Notes under the pieces: generated by a model
The model's database searches: none
The model's input: the letters and a program-made list of their open reading frames with translations, nothing else
Told to the model about the DNA's origin: nothing
Position numbers and translations under genes: made by a program
In this document: positions 47,721 to 61,119 of the stretch, piece after piece
How the letters are laid out: the number at the start of each line of letters is the position of its first letter
Numbering within the stretch: position 1 is the first letter of the stretch
From: Helopsaltes ochotensis
Lineage: Eukaryota > Chordata > Aves > Passeriformes > Locustellidae
Reading direction: 5' to 3'
DNA: 64,000 bases
NCBI GenBank assembly: GCA_013400155.1
Contig: VXBM01001670.1
Coordinates: 73,392-137,391, forward strand

Positions 47721-50187
47721 ACTGTTCACAAATATTTCTGTGTTCTTTTTTGTAATTGGATTTTTTGGCTAAGTTTCTGTGAACCTCTGAATCAACTTAA
47801 TTTCTTCATGGAATCCTTGTATAGTTGCTACAAAATCCCTCTTATAGAAACCACAGAACAACAGGAAAGAAAGGTTCTTTCTTTAGTGAATTACTTACAT
47901 TAATGTATTTGTAACTTTTCAGGTCCAAGGTTTTAATTGATTCAAGTGAAACATCAGAGGACAAATTTAGATTCAGCAAAGTATTTTAGTTTCTCACTCT
48001 TCTCCTTGTAACTCTCACTACAGCCTTCTGCCCTATGCTCAAAACATCTAAACCACCAAAAGGTTTTTAACAAGTTAGCTAATCTAGCATGCAAACTCAC
48101 CTTGTAATCACTGCAACTCATTCCTCCCTTACAAGTACAGATAAAAAGCATTTTTAGTATTTTTCATTGCTTTTATGGGTTTCTTTCCTTGTTAGCTTCC
48201 TTGATGGATTGACAAACACAAAGGAATCTAAACTCTGAATATTATTCTCTTATTTTTCTGCTTACTTTGTAATAAAATGTGTAGATGTATTTTTGAGTCA
48301 AAATATCAATATTTAACTCTTTTATTTTACATATGAATGCTGAACTTCAGGAAGAGCTAGGTAATTTTCCCTCATTGAAAGGTATTTTTTTCCCAGGTCC
48401 TTCACCCACTTTCATGTGAGTGTATGAGAAAATGTCAAGCCTATCTGAAGTATGTTTTCTAGACAAGCAACACACAAGGGTTCAGTCTCCCTCTTTTCCT
48501 CACAGATTAAACTTCATTGTACTAACTAGACTAAAAACTTGGAGTAGAACTCACACTCTATTAGGTAATCATTCTGTTAGTGTATTTGCCTTTTGAGCCT
48601 CAACAAGCTGTGACCCAAATTTTTGAAATGTGACAGATTTAACTGAGGTGGAAATGAACATTTTGCACTCATCTGAAGAGTACTGATGTTCTCAAAATTT
48701 TAACTTCAGAAATTAATTTAGCAGAATAAATGCCTAAAGGAAAAGCATGTTGCTTTGTTTCATGCCAACAAAGAAGAAATAAACCTGTGTACAAATACAA
48801 GGTAGTCAAAATTTCCTCAAAATATTATGTCATTCTCAAAATATGCTAGTACCAAGGTGGAACAGGAAAATAATTTTTGAGTGACAGCTAAACTAAAGTG
48901 CATCTATGCCATATTTTAAATTTTGTTTAAAATATGTAAATGATTTTGAAATATGTAATATCTGTTTTCAGTTATGTTGCATAGTCAAATATTTTTCTTC
49001 CTTCTGTGGTGTTTACAGAATAAGAGAAGGATTTTTGAATGAATGTATTATTGTTCATTTATGGCACTATGAACCTGATATCTGTAATGCTGTTTTTTAT
49101 AATTAAATATTATCAACCACGAATTTACTGTGAGTTTTGTCAAATGTGTTTTAATTAATACTTGCATGCAGAAATAACTATATTCAGGTAAAACCAGGCT
49201 GGAAGTATTTCCTTTCCTTCTACTCACTTATAAATATATATAACTTGCATAAATTCAAAGAATATTAAAAACTTTAACAAAACCCTTAGTCTAATAAGAA
49301 ATGAAAAAAAGGAACTTAAGCTATAAACCAGCTATATGTATATATATAGCACACATCTACATAAAGGTACTGCACATTTACTGAATATTTTGTCATGTAT
49401 ATATTCCATCTAGCTAATGGCAAAGTGTTTCACTCTATGTGAGGAAGAAGACTAAAAGCATCTTAATGTTGTGTTGCTTTATTGTTTAAATATTTAGTAT
49501 ATTAAAATTTAAATAAAACAACATCATAAAAACTGGACAGCAAGAGATGAGTGAAAAGCACAGTCATGCTGTATTTATAAGATCTGTGAGCAATTCAGCA
49601 TGGAAATCTTAAACTTTAATTAATTTGCTACGCCAATTTGAACAGCCTAGTTTAGCAAATTCTACTATGCATAAAATATTTTCTAGTGTAGTTTTCATGT
49701 CTTCCAAAATATTCAATTACAAATAAATTACTTATGATGGGACAATCTAAATCTTTGAAAAAGAGGAAATTATACTTTTTTTTTCCCCCTGAGCATTGCA
49801 GTAATCATCAAACTTTTACTTATTTGAAAAAATTGTGCTTTTTACTTAAGTATTTTTTGTTCATTAAAAATGCAGTTACATGCATGTGTTTCAAAATATT
49901 TAGTGAAATAAAAGTAGGAGCAAGATATTTTTTGGGTTACTTCACAAAAAAACCCCTTATTTCTTGCATGCTACTGCAACAGGAATTAACACAATAAAAA
50001 TTTTACATATTTTTGTATTCTGCTGAGTAACAGGAGAGGTTGTAGATGAAGAATAAACTCCATTTCAAGGACTAATTTAGAAGAAAACAAATTGTTGTCA
50101 AAATGAATGTTGTGACTTTGGATTAATTAATTTCTTATTTTAATCTTTGACTCTATTTTTAATTTTAGGTGTAGTTAAAAATGTACC

Positions 50188-50273
50188 CTCTCTCTTTCTC
50201 TATCTCTCTCTCTCAAACCCATTTAAAAGATAGGTTTTTTGTACTACTTTTTCTTTTTTTTTTTTTCCTCAAG
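50188..50273 (+). promoter_or_regulatory. CSMD1: Extended polypyrimidine tract before the CUB6 exon
   Basis: A (CT)n microsatellite (CTCTCTCTTTCTCTATCTCT and onward) lies 60-85 bases upstream of the acceptor. It is followed by a run of about 24 pyrimidines ending CCTCAAG at 50273. This is a long polypyrimidine tract with UCUU-type words that fit PTB binding. The splicing effect is inference. Confidence 0.6.
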
Positions 50274-50390
50274 CTTTATGTGGTGGATATATTCATGGGA
50301 AGAGCGGAACTGTTCTTTCTCCAGGTTTTCCTGATTTTTACCCAAACTCTTTAAACTGCACGTGGACTATTGAAGTGTCCCATGGAAAGG
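50274..50390 (+). CDS. CSMD1: CSMD1 exon: CUB domain 6, first part
   Basis: A short 117-nt exon. With the carried-in G it encodes ALCGGYIHGKSGTVLSPGFP, then DFYPNSLNCTWTIEVSHGK, and its last G joins GT of the next exon to make Gly. CGGY and NCTW are the CUB cysteine pair, and NCT is a glycosylation sequon. Phase 1 in and out. The donor GG/GTAAGT is strong. Too short for ordinary open-frame searches; found by CUB homology and splice sites. Confidence 0.96.
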
Positions 50391-51822
50391 GTAAGTATCT
50401 AATACATTTTGCATACATATAATGTCTGTATGGGAAAAAAAAAATCAGACACATATGGCTGAAAAAGAAAATATCCTTCATGAGTTAAACCAGCACTTTC
50501 TGCCATTCCTTTGAGGAAGAAGTTTAACTTCCCCAAATAAATATCTTCAAAGGTGGGATTTCCAGTTTGTATTTATTTTTCAAAGGAAAAATGCTTTTAA
50601 ACCATTGCCAGAGGCTGTGTGTTTTAGTCTCAGAAAAATGGAAAAGAGTAGAAGAGGTAAAATATGGGAAAATAATAGCTACTTGTTAAATAGCTCTGAA
50701 TTTCTTTCAGTCAAAGATGCCAGGACGTTGTTGATGGCTATTCACTATTATTAAGTGTAAAGGAACAGATCTGATCTGTGTATTGGTAACCTTAGATTTC
50801 AGACATAAACCATCAGAGCAAAAACTTATATATATATTTTGTTACATATCCTGTAGAGTAATATTTGAATGCATAGTTGATCTTATCATCTTATCCTTCA
50901 GGGGAATGTGTAAAATAACCTAAGGAAAAAAGCTCAGCGAGTGTTAATAATGTGTTACGTACAATTAAAGCAAAATGTAATAAAAATTTACTGAGAAGTA
51001 TATGGGAAGCTTCTGCTTTTTAAAATCTTCTCAAAGACTGGATTTTTTGTTTAAAACTCATGAGACATTTTAAATGTAAAATATATGAGAAAATGTGCTA
51101 AGAAGAATGTTGTTCTCCACAGTAAATTTATCAATTTATCATATTTATTGTGTTTGAAAATTTATTGTATTTGAAAACTGAACTGTAAGTCAAAATTTAA
51201 TTCATTTCTGGATTGGAAGTTGACAAATGAAAAAAACAGTCACAATGTCAGGTAAAGGATCAGTTCCAGAAAATATGAATCTGTATTTATGTAAGACTGT
51301 ACATAAAACTTGTGTATGATTTGTCCTTGTATTTGGAAACTACCCTGAAGTTTAGAAATAAAACCCAGAATTTTGTTGGAGGAAAATGCAAAAATAAAAC
51401 ACAAGTACAAAATTTCAGCCAAGTATTAAAGTATGTCTCCTAGTTAATAATGAAATCAGGATGGATATTATAAGTAAAAGAGATATATAGGTACTTATAT
51501 ACCTACATATCTCTTGAATAACATGTAAATTATACAAATTTTAATTTTCGGAGGGCTGTATAAAAATAGCACTGAATGCCACCAATCCGGTTATGGGAAC
51601 TATTGGTTTAAAATGAGCTTTAAAGCATCCGCACATATTATTCAGTTGAGTTCATATGTTTTCTGCAAACTTTATTTTCAGAACTTTGGGTTTTGATTCT
51701 AACTTTTTCTCAAAATGTTTCTGAGTAATATAAGAATTGCTTTATGTGTCACCTACATATGAAGGAATAGAGAAACTTGCTATTAAATGCTTTTCTTTCC
51801 TCCCTTTTTAATTCTTTTAAAG
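50391..51822 (+). other. CSMD1: CSMD1 intron inside CUB6
   Basis: About 1.43 kb, the shortest intron here, phase 1. AT-rich, with no mobile element recognised. A 13-bp inverted repeat lies at 51481-51512. Confidence 0.9.
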
Positions 51823-52038
51823 GTGTACAGCTGCTTTTTCATACTTTTCACCTTGAGAGCTCTCATGACTATTTGCTCATCACTGAAGATGGGAGCTTCA
51901 CAGAACCAGTAGCCAGATTAACTGGCTCAGTCTTACCCCCTACAATTAAAGCTGGCCTCTTTGGAAATTTTACTGCACAGCTTCGATTTATATCTGATTT
52001 TTCAATTTCTTACGAAGGTTTCAACATAACATTTTCAG
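51823..52038 (+). CDS. CSMD1: CSMD1 exon: CUB domain 6, second part
   Basis: A 216-nt exon between TTTTAAAG and GTAATG. It encodes GVQLLFHTFHLESSHDYLL, ITEDGSFTEPVARLTGSVLP, then AGLFGNFTAQLRFISDFS and YEGFNITFS. The E-S-S-H-D-Y...E-D-G run matches the CUB acidic calcium site. NFT and NIT are glycosylation sequons. Phase 1 in and out; the last G plus AA gives Glu at the start of sushi 6. The open frame runs on past the donor into an intronic poly(A), which should not be read as protein. Confidence 0.97.
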
Positions 52039-55000
52039 GTAATGAATTCCATTCTGCTAAATATCCTGAAACTGTTCCAGATGATATTTCACTTGCAGAA
52101 ACATTATTAAACACCATAAAGAAAAAAAAAAAAAAAAAAAAAAAAGGTAATCAAAGTTGTATAGTCTCTGTCACAGAAAATTGGTTAAGGTTTCAAAAGG
52201 TGGCCAAGAGAATAGAGAAGAATGTTGGTGATTTGACTGTTTTGTTTTCCCTGTTCTCACAGAAACATTAAAATTGTTAAAAAAGAAATTTGGAGGAAAA
52301 TTAAAGGGAAAAATTTGCAAAGATAGAAGCTACTGCTTCAGAAGAAAGGAACCAACTTTTTCTAAATTATAGAAACTTTAAAAAAGCAGTGGTATGTTAA
52401 CTCAGATTCCCAAAGGACTCTAAACTGAAGACTGATTTTGAGATAGAAAATGTATATATAAAGATAAAACACTTGTTAGCTATTGATGTATTTTTACAAA
52501 TTATCTCTTTAAGATACTTGAAACATTTGTTACTGCTTCTTATTTACAGTCTTCTAAAACTATATGACGTCTAATATACATTTTTCAATTTTTTTTTTTT
52601 TGCCTATCTCCATCACTAGGAAGTAGAATTAAAGTTGTGCATATTTTAGTAAGGCATCTCACCCCCCAACCAGAGCTCATCTGTTAGCTGGTCAGATAAC
52701 TCAGTCAGGATGATCTGTGTTGTAGTGGGTTATTCTGGTGCCATAGCCAAAATGGCCAGTGGTCTGGCATCTCCCAACTGCCAATAAACATCTTACTTTT
52801 GAAGTGTGATCTGGAAGGTAAGCTGGATTTCTTACTGACAGACACCTCACAAGCTAGAAAAGCCATACTAACCTTTCACAGATCAGAAATCCTCTATACG
52901 TGATCCTGGAAATGTATGGAGTTTCTCCCATGAGTCAGGATGCCTTTTTTACAGTTACTCCCCAGGAGTTAAGTGAAGAAATCTGTATGCATTATTGTCA
53001 TTTTGGTGGTAAATTACAATACTATTTCTTTTGCTATCTTTAATTATGTGTACCTTGAAATAGTGCACGGTTTATGATAGGATGTAATCTACTAGTAGTT
53101 CTTTAGTTGTATACTGTGTCGTAATTCTGATTAGGATCTTCAGTCTGTTATCTCTGCCTGTTTAATAAATAATTATTTTTTATAAATAGGCCTGATTTGC
53201 CATCACTAGAACTTGTGGACCAGAGTAAGTCCTTAAATTTAAGATGCTACTGAGTTCTGAGGCTAAGACTGGGCTTGTCTGAAGCTTCCACTTGTCCCAT
53301 GACATATATGAATGAACGAAGCGCTAGTTGAAATGCACATATGTATATTCTGTGGAAGGAGTACATAAGGAACTCACATCCCACTCTCCTACATCATTTT
53401 ACAAGAACTGAAAGTCAATACGTTTTGTGGAGAATTGGCAATGTTTACAGATGACCATGCTATTTATGAGTAACGTGTCTCACTTAGTTTGCTTATTTTA
53501 AAAAGGAACAAAAAAACTACCTCACTGATTAGAGCAATAGTATTGGATTTACTCCTATTAAATGCTAAAATACATTCATTCTGTATACTTTGGATTCACC
53601 AAAGCAGGGGTCAGCAGTTTTACAAGTTTGAAATGTAAATACAAATATTAATTATTACTCTGACAATTTTTTTATCACTAAGTCAAAAGAATAGAACATT
53701 ATATAAGTTATAGAAAAACACACAAAATAATTCGGATACAAGGGGGAATATTGTGCAGTTACAAAAAAATATGGATTACAGAACTTTTGGAACACAATTG
53801 AATATTTATGTCCTATCTACTACTGCTACAACATACGGAGCCAGCATGTGCCATCATTTATATTAAATACACATTTTGAGAAATATTATGAGGTACATTA
53901 ACTTTATGAAACAAATAGGTGACTCTGTTTTTGTATTTTCACAAAATCAGAATACGTTTCTTCTTAGCAAGAGTGTTTAGTGAGAACACGTGTTTTGAAT
54001 GTCATCAAACATAGAAATTTGCCATGAAAATTGCCATGTGCCTAAAGGTATGCTGAAAGGTATCTCCATGTCCAGCTTAGCCTCTGCAGTATTGAGCAGA
54101 GGTAGTTGATCACATGTATTCTAAACTTACAACATTTACCACCATAAATGGATGTAGTTCGTAGATTGCCTCTAATATTCAGAAGTTTCCTACAAGACAG
54201 TTACTAAAGGGAAAGATTTATTTATTTATTTTATTTCATATATCAGCTGTTTAAAGACTCACTCAGAAACTTTGGTTTTGTGTCTTCACTGACTCGATAG
54301 AGTCTCTTCCTCTAAATAGGTAGATTTAACCCTACTTTCTACTGATCTCCAAAGTTAATGTTCTAGAAAATATTTTTTCTTCTCTATTGCCAGAAGGGAT
54401 CTGTTGGATCTTTTGGATCATATTCTGAAAAATATAAAATTAAACCTTTTCCATTAGATGTTAAGATTGTTCTCTTTCAACATCTTTTCTTGAAGTAGTT
54501 GCTAGTGGACATATAAGGAAAAAATTATATGAGAAAACAGGACAGACAAAAAGTGATACTTCCACTGTATATTCTTTGGAAAAGGGGAAATGGGTGTCTC
54601 ATATATTTTCTGAGTTTGATTTTCTTCCTATGTAACAGCCCTAATTTTTTCTCCATTAGTCTATTCTGACTCCTCCTGAATTATTCCTAATGTGAAATTT
54701 AAAAAGCACACTTTTTGAAAATGTGTTCATATGTCTTTCATTCACCTAACCTTTTGTTTGATTTTTAAATAGATTTTCTTCACCACACAATGATTTCTTT
54801 CAACTGTAAATCACACTTCTAGAGCTGTTTGGGAGTTCAGATGAAAAGAAACTAGAATTATATACAAAGGAAGTAATTAAACAAAATTAGAGTAAACCAC
54901 TTACAGTACAAACTGATTACAGCTCTTAAAATTGAGAAAATACATGTAGTGTGGGTAGAACACATTAGAAATATAATTACTGTATATACAGACATAATAG

Positions 55001-55162
55001 ACATATAGAAACAGTATTGGATTTTAGTATGGAACACAACTCTGAAATATATGTTTTCCAGCTGTTTCATGCTCACACAATGCCAGCAATTTGGTAAATT
55101 TGCTTTTTTTCCATGTGGACAACTTGTTCAGATAATAATATATTCTGTTTTATTGTCTACAG
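52039..55162 (+). other. CSMD1: CSMD1 intron, CUB6 to sushi 6
   Basis: About 3.1 kb. A poly(A) run (52122-52145) lies about 85 bases after the donor. The rest is AT-rich unique sequence without recognisable elements. Confidence 0.9.
52122..52145. repeat. poly(A) run
   Basis: 24 consecutive A in the intron just after the CUB6 second exon. Confidence 0.95.
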
Positions 55163-55351
55163 AATATGATTTGGAGCCATGTGATGATCCTGGTGTTCCT
55201 GCCTTCAGTAGGCGAATCGGTTTTCATTTTGGTGTTGGAGATTCCTTGATCTTTTCTTGTTTCCCTGGATACCGTCTGGAAGGTGCAAACAAACTCACCT
55301 GCCTGGGAGGTGGTCGGCGTGTATGGAGTGCACCTCTGCCAAGGTGTGTGG
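55163..55351 (+). CDS. CSMD1: CSMD1 exon: sushi (CCP) domain 6
   Basis: A 189-nt exon between TTGTCTACAG and GTAGGT. With the carried-in G it encodes EYDLEPCDDPGVPAFSRRIG, then FHFGVGDSLIFSCFPGYR, NKLTCLGGGRRVWSAPLP and RCV. The four cysteines (EPC, FSC, LTC, PRC) and the VW before the last cysteine complete the fold. GGGRRVWSAP is a strong CSMD1 marker. Symmetric phase 1-1; the trailing G would open an Ala codon leading into CUB7 (AECG). It is the last exon in the window. Confidence 0.97.
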
Positions 55352-58300
55352 GTAGGTGGTCACATGCTTTCATTTCATTCATCAAATCGTTAATAGCACA
55401 TGGCACGACTCAGAATACTGAGCAGGGAACACAGTGCTTGGGTTGAAACAGTTAATCCCCAAGCTGTAAAACCTTTAAAGTCAGTGCAAAGTATAAGTAA
55501 TGCATGTCACTTTTATTTAGAGGGAAAAAAAAAAAAAAAGAATAACTAGAATTATGCCAGCAAATAAGATCAAATTGTCGTGTGAGATAAAATGTAAAAG
55601 TAATTATTAAACTTTATTTTTTGCACAGTTAGGTTATAAATTTCACACTTTGTCTTTTGGGGTAGAGAAACAATGTTTAGAGCTTTAGAGCCCTGCAGCT
55701 AATTTTAAGGGTCTTTTTCTCATATCGCATTGTTATTCTTGTAATTCTAAACTCTTGGAATTTTTACAGTTTATAAACTGCATCACAGTGTTTTCAAACT
55801 TTATTTTTTTAATTAGTGTGCTGTTGTTAAACATCAATAACTATGAACTCAAATTGAGTAAACAGTTCTTTTCTTGGAAAAGCTCTGGGACTGTATATTA
55901 TGAAATGTATGTAATTGCTGTATTTGTGAGATGGTTTTATCTCCACCATGTCAAGTGAATCTCATCAGCTGCTATTGACATAATGCTTCTGAAAAGTCAA
56001 ATACTTCCATACACTTCTAAATGGATTTCCTTAAGAGGGTTCTTGTTTTAAATAAGATTTTAGTACATGAAGGGAGAAACTCAGCTTCAGCTTTTCTTTT
56101 ATTTATTTTAAAAAGATGAATCTCTATATTTGAAAAAGTCACCTACATTGTATATGCATGTAAGTTACATAGAAAAAAAAAAGTATCTCAAATTTTGGTT
56201 TAAAATGGAGATATTATCCATGATAAAAGGATGTTACAGATGAGAGACAAACAAAAATAATATGAGGTTTGCCATTTTTTGAAAATTCTAGATTTAACTC
56301 TTAATCTATTTGCAGCCCTGGGATATTTGCTTGGTTTGGGTTGTTTGTTTGGTCATTTCTTTTTTGGTTTTGTTTGGGGTTTCTCTCTTTCTAGGGGGCT
56401 TCTCTGTGTTCCACTTAAATATGTTTAGTTTATTTTAGATATCATAAAATTTTAGTCATCTGCGGAAATATTATCTTGTGCTGAAGAAAAGAGACATTCT
56501 AGATGATGCATATTTTTATATATTTTGTTAACTTTTAGAAGTAATAAGTAATAAGTAATAAGACACTCATTCCCAATATCTTGAAAACGCTCCCTTAGTT
56601 ATCCTCATATTGTGAATGACACATTGAAAAGCTGCAAAGATTATGAAAGTATCAATAATTATCTTAATGAAGTATCAGCCATTGAATTAGCTGTGAATTT
56701 ATAGGACTAATGTAACTACTTACTGTGCCAGACACAGATATGCCTGTATGCTCTCCCAAGCACAGTTTAGTGATACACATGTAATCTTATGTATTTGTGA
56801 TATGTCTGCCATTCATATTGAAAAGGAATTTGTTTACAGAGAGCCTAACATTTCCTTTTTGTTCTTATGTTTAGTTTTGAGTAAATTTTTCGACTGGCCC
56901 TGAGACATGTCACTAAAGTGATATGTGAACATCCCACTTTCTAACTGATTAGTAAAACATTTTATAAAATATGCAAAGACAAGTGGCACGTCTCTAAAGT
57001 AAGATAATCTAAATAACTCTTTTAACTCAACCTATGTCTTCATTTGATCTCTTGTAGTGTAGCAAGCGAAAGATATATAATGCAACTAACACAAATGCAA
57101 GGAAAGAAACTTTGCTAGGCAGCTGAGTGAAACTGAAACACATACTCAGTGCTCTTCATAGGTGCTTTCAGCTATGTGAAAATATGTTTCTTAACACTAA
57201 GAGGGTTTACAGAAGTCCCTTTTCTTGTTGCCATGGCACCAAAGACATTAGGAGTGAAGATATCCTCTTACCCTGAAAAGGAGTTCACACAAAGACCTCT
57301 TCTTTCCCAGAAGAGTGAAAAGCAATGGCTTGTCCTGACATATGCTGGATTTGGAATGTACATTCAGAATTAAAACTAGTCTCAATTAAGTGAGACTCAA
57401 TTAATATGCACATATTCATAAGTACATTACTGGGCTCAGTAGCCTCTTGATTATTACTTCTTAATTGTCATTGCTACAGTGACCAAACTCTCATACATGC
57501 TATATACACATCAACGAGGATTTTTGGGTCCTTCTATGACACATGGTTATAGTGTCTTTTGTGAATCTTTTAACCAGATTCAGGATGAAAGCTTTAAATA
57601 TAATTGTATTTAAGTTATGAACTAAACATTCACTCAAGCACATGCTGATTTGTATCACAGAAATTGTATTTAGTTTCATCTGCTGGTGAAAAAAACCAAC
57701 AAACCTGCAGGGTTTCCAAAGGTCTTGCCCTTCTCTATCCAAGTAAATAATTTCAAGTCCTTCCTCTAGGGTTATCTCAAACATTCTGTGCAATTTTCCT
57801 GATCAGAGGACTACTTGTGCCGTTCCACCCTTTCATCTTCCTTAAAGAGCTATTTTCCAGATAAAGGAAAAACAGAGCTTGAGAGGTCTAGTTAGCCTAA
57901 CATCATGATGCTGCTGCTCTTAATTTAAGACTTTGAGTCCTGTATGAACAACATTATCTTAAATTTTAGCGGCCTTCTCTCCATGCTGTGCAGGTACATG
58001 GTCTTCCCCTGGATTTCTTTGATTTTCTGAAAGTTGGTTGGCTCTCAGAATAAACAGCATACCCTCTTCTGCAATAAGAACCCTCCTTTTCACAGCAAAA
58101 CACACCACCTAGTCTACCTGCAAAATCAAATTCATATTCATAACCAGGTGGACTTGTAAATCTTACTTCCTTCTGTCAATTGTTCACTCTTTTGTCTTTT
58201 CAATTAGAATGATTCTGTGTAGCTCAGCAATGCACTTCAGGTTGTTTTTCATATTATTCCACCTGACCCCAGAGTTTTGAAGAGTCTAGCTAGAATATTT

Positions 58301-60671
58301 CCCTTTGAGTTCTCACTCAATTTCTAAATGTGTCCTTCAGCTGGATATGTCCCTTGACTAGAAAGCAGTTTGTGCATACAGCTACCTACTTGCTACTATT
58401 TGAGGAAAAGAGCTTTAGTATTAAAAAGTGTGCAGAAGATCCAAACCCATAGGGCTAACTCCCTTTTCACTGTTTAGGTAACACATATTATAATTACCCA
58501 AGGTGGTTTCAAATTTCCCTCATCTCAGAAGACTAAACATTTTCTTTCTTTTTTTTCTTCTTTAAAGGGGTGCTTTTCCTATAGAAGCAAATCCCCTTCC
58601 TGTAGTGAATTTTCTGTTTTCGTTGACATGATGTTTCTTTTCAAGAGCATTCTGTCCTTCCACCTCTATATATCAAGTGAGTGAACACTGGGACTGCCAA
58701 TCTCGTCACAGAGAATTTCTCATTCTTGAATTTTTTTATAAGAAGGTAGTGGGGTCATCCATTAAAAAAATCTCATTTCCTCTAAGAGCTTCTTCAAAAG
58801 ACTCAAATAACAATGGCAGTTTCCCTGACAATTGTCCTAGTAGCTGCTAACTGCAGATGAGACACTCTGCTCTTTTTCAAACAGGAGTACTGCTTCCCAT
58901 CTTTCCAGACATGGTAACTGCATTTGGGAGAATTGTCACACAATTTTTACTGTACCGGTGACTCACTGCAGCATGTATGCTACAGTTAGACTTTTCTACA
59001 GTTTCCCACAGTAAAAAGGACACAGACAGTAATTTGAATTTAAAAAAGTCTGTCTACCTGTATATAGGTTTTTCTGATATGTTGTCTCAATGTACATTCA
59101 CAGTATTCTTTTTTACCCTTCTCCTCAAAATTCACTGTAACTGACAGGAATGTGACACCAAGGGGAACTCTTTTACTTTTCTATTTTGCACAATGCAGAG
59201 AATTGAGTAATGAGCACATGCCTGTAGGTAATATAAAGAGAAAAATATCTTTCTAGCAATACTGACACGTGACTACCTGGAAGATAAACATGCATAATAG
59301 CTTGAAATGTCACTATCCCATATCTTTTGATTTGAGTGTATTGATGTAAATGTCTGGGTTTTAAGTGTTCTGAAATATCTTGTGACTGGTAAGGATGTTA
59401 ACCTTATCGTCTAGTATGCTACTGTAATTGGTATGTTTGACTATGTGTGATGGTTTAATTTTCCAGATCTACTTCTGGATAATTTACTTATCATTTAAAA
59501 TTACAGGGCTTGTGGGTGAAAAACAAGCTACTGGAATATAGACAAGTCTCTCCTGATTATCTTTTGTCTAGTTGAGACCTGCAACCAGGAAACAGCTTTT
59601 GTCCCCTTTATTTGTTTACATTTTATCCAGTGTTGTTACTTATTTTGTTGTTATTATTGCTTTAATTATTATTTGTTTTTCCAGGAAAAAAACCCATTCA
59701 AAAGCATGTATTTTGTTAGTAGTTATGGTTGTGATGGGTTGCTGACACTAATTCTACGTATATAATTTATTCTCATTATGCCATTTGCTTTTCATAGCTG
59801 CAAATGTTGTATATACATTTAAAAACATATATCTTTATATTATTTCATCACTGTGAACACAAAACTGTCTGAGTGTGAATGCATATTCTTACCACTTTTT
59901 CCTTCCAGCAATAACTGCTTTTTCCTCTACCTGTAATTACACAGTTCTGTCGTAGTTTCATTTACATTTCACAGTTGACCACTTTTTCCTGAGGACAAAC
60001 CCCAGATTTTAGTGAGTAGTCCCCCTAGAGTACAGATCCGAGAGTAAAGCTTCAAGGCAGTCATGCACCTCTGCCTATCCACAAAGCTGTGTGAGTCTCA
60101 GAAGCTCAGTGAGTAGTAGTGCCCAGAAATGAGGTGGAACAGCTTCTTATTGAGGTCTATTGAAGTTCCTGATTCTGAGGCTAATATCCACCTAAAGGAG
60201 ACTGTCACAATGGGATTTCTGATGTTATCATATTGTCATCGCTAACCTTTTAAACAGGATCCACATGCTATTTCTGGGAAATCTGTTACTAAGGCAGATT
60301 TTCTAGATCTCATCTAACAAACTAAGACTATGCTTTTAATCATGTTTTTATTACTTTAGAGTTTGCTTAAAGTTGAACTATTCAGGAGCTTTCTAGTACT
60401 CTCTATTTGAGTTATGTTGATGTTAGAAAATTAATTGAAAGACTCATAGGTTAAGAGAGGCATTCCTAAAAATACCAAACAAACCGGTGAACCAGAAGAC
60501 CATGAAAGCAAAAAGGAAAAAAAAAAAAGTTAAAACAAGAACCTCTAGTTCATTAGAGGTCATAAAAATGACAGAAAACTTCCATTTGAAAGGGTAGGAG
60601 AGACTTTTCTGTCCTCTAGAAAGGATATAAAGGAGTTGTTTTGACTCATGCACAATTGTTATGAGTCTGAT

Positions 60672-60766
60672 AAGGAAAGGAAAGGAAAGGAAAGGAAAGG
60701 AAAGGAAAGGAAAGGAAAGGAAAGGAAAGGAAAGGAAAGGAAAGGAAAGGAAAGGAAAGGAAAGGA
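60672..60766. repeat. (GGAAA)n pentanucleotide array running into a gap
   Basis: About nineteen uninterrupted GGAAA units up to the first N. The true length is unknown because the array is cut by the gap. Long Lys-Gly-Lys-Glu-Arg or Ser-Phe-Pro reading frames over it are repeat artefacts. Confidence 0.98.
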
Positions 60767-61119
60767 NNNNNNNNNNNNNNNNNNNNNNNNNNNNNNNNNN
60801 NNNNNNNNNNNNNNNNNNNNNNNNNNNNNNNNNNNNNNNNNNNNNNNNNNNNNNNNNNNNNNNNNNNNNNNNNNNNNNNNNNNNNNNNNNNNNNNNNNNN
60901 NNNNNNNNNNNNNNNNNNNNNNNNNNNNNNNNNNNNNNNNNNNNNNNNNNNNNNNNNNNNNNNNNNNNNNNNNNNNNNNNNNNNNNNNNNNNNNNNNNNN
61001 NNNNNNNNNNNNNNNNNNNNNNNNNNNNNNNNNNNNNNNNNNNNNNNNNNNNNNNNNNNNNNNNNNNNNNNNNNNNNNNNNNNNNNNNNNNNNNNNNNNN
61101 NNNNNNNNNNNNNNNNNNN
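60767..61119. other. Assembly gap (353 N)
   Basis: Undetermined bases directly after the GGAAA array; sequence resumes in an A run. Confidence 0.99.

Larger units (their letters stand above)
46635..50273 (+). other. CSMD1: CSMD1 intron, sushi 5 to CUB6
   Basis: About 3.6 kb. Contains a second solo LTR (47166-47720) and ends in an unusually long pyrimidine region before the next exon. The remainder is AT-rich with no recognisable element. Confidence 0.9.

Noticed and set aside
52039..52271. Continuation of the CUB6 exon frame past its end, including a Lys run
   Set aside because: A good GTAATG donor at 52039 and the matching phase of the next exon show this is intron; the Lys run is an intronic poly(A).
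5471..55351. Assignment to CSMD3 or CSMD2 instead of CSMD1
   Set aside because: Several signature runs (GGGRRVWSAPLPRC, NECHDPG with INGRRFGDRF, DVEPQFDYL with KDDG) agree with CSMD1 as I remember it and differ from the paralogues. A database alignment would settle it.
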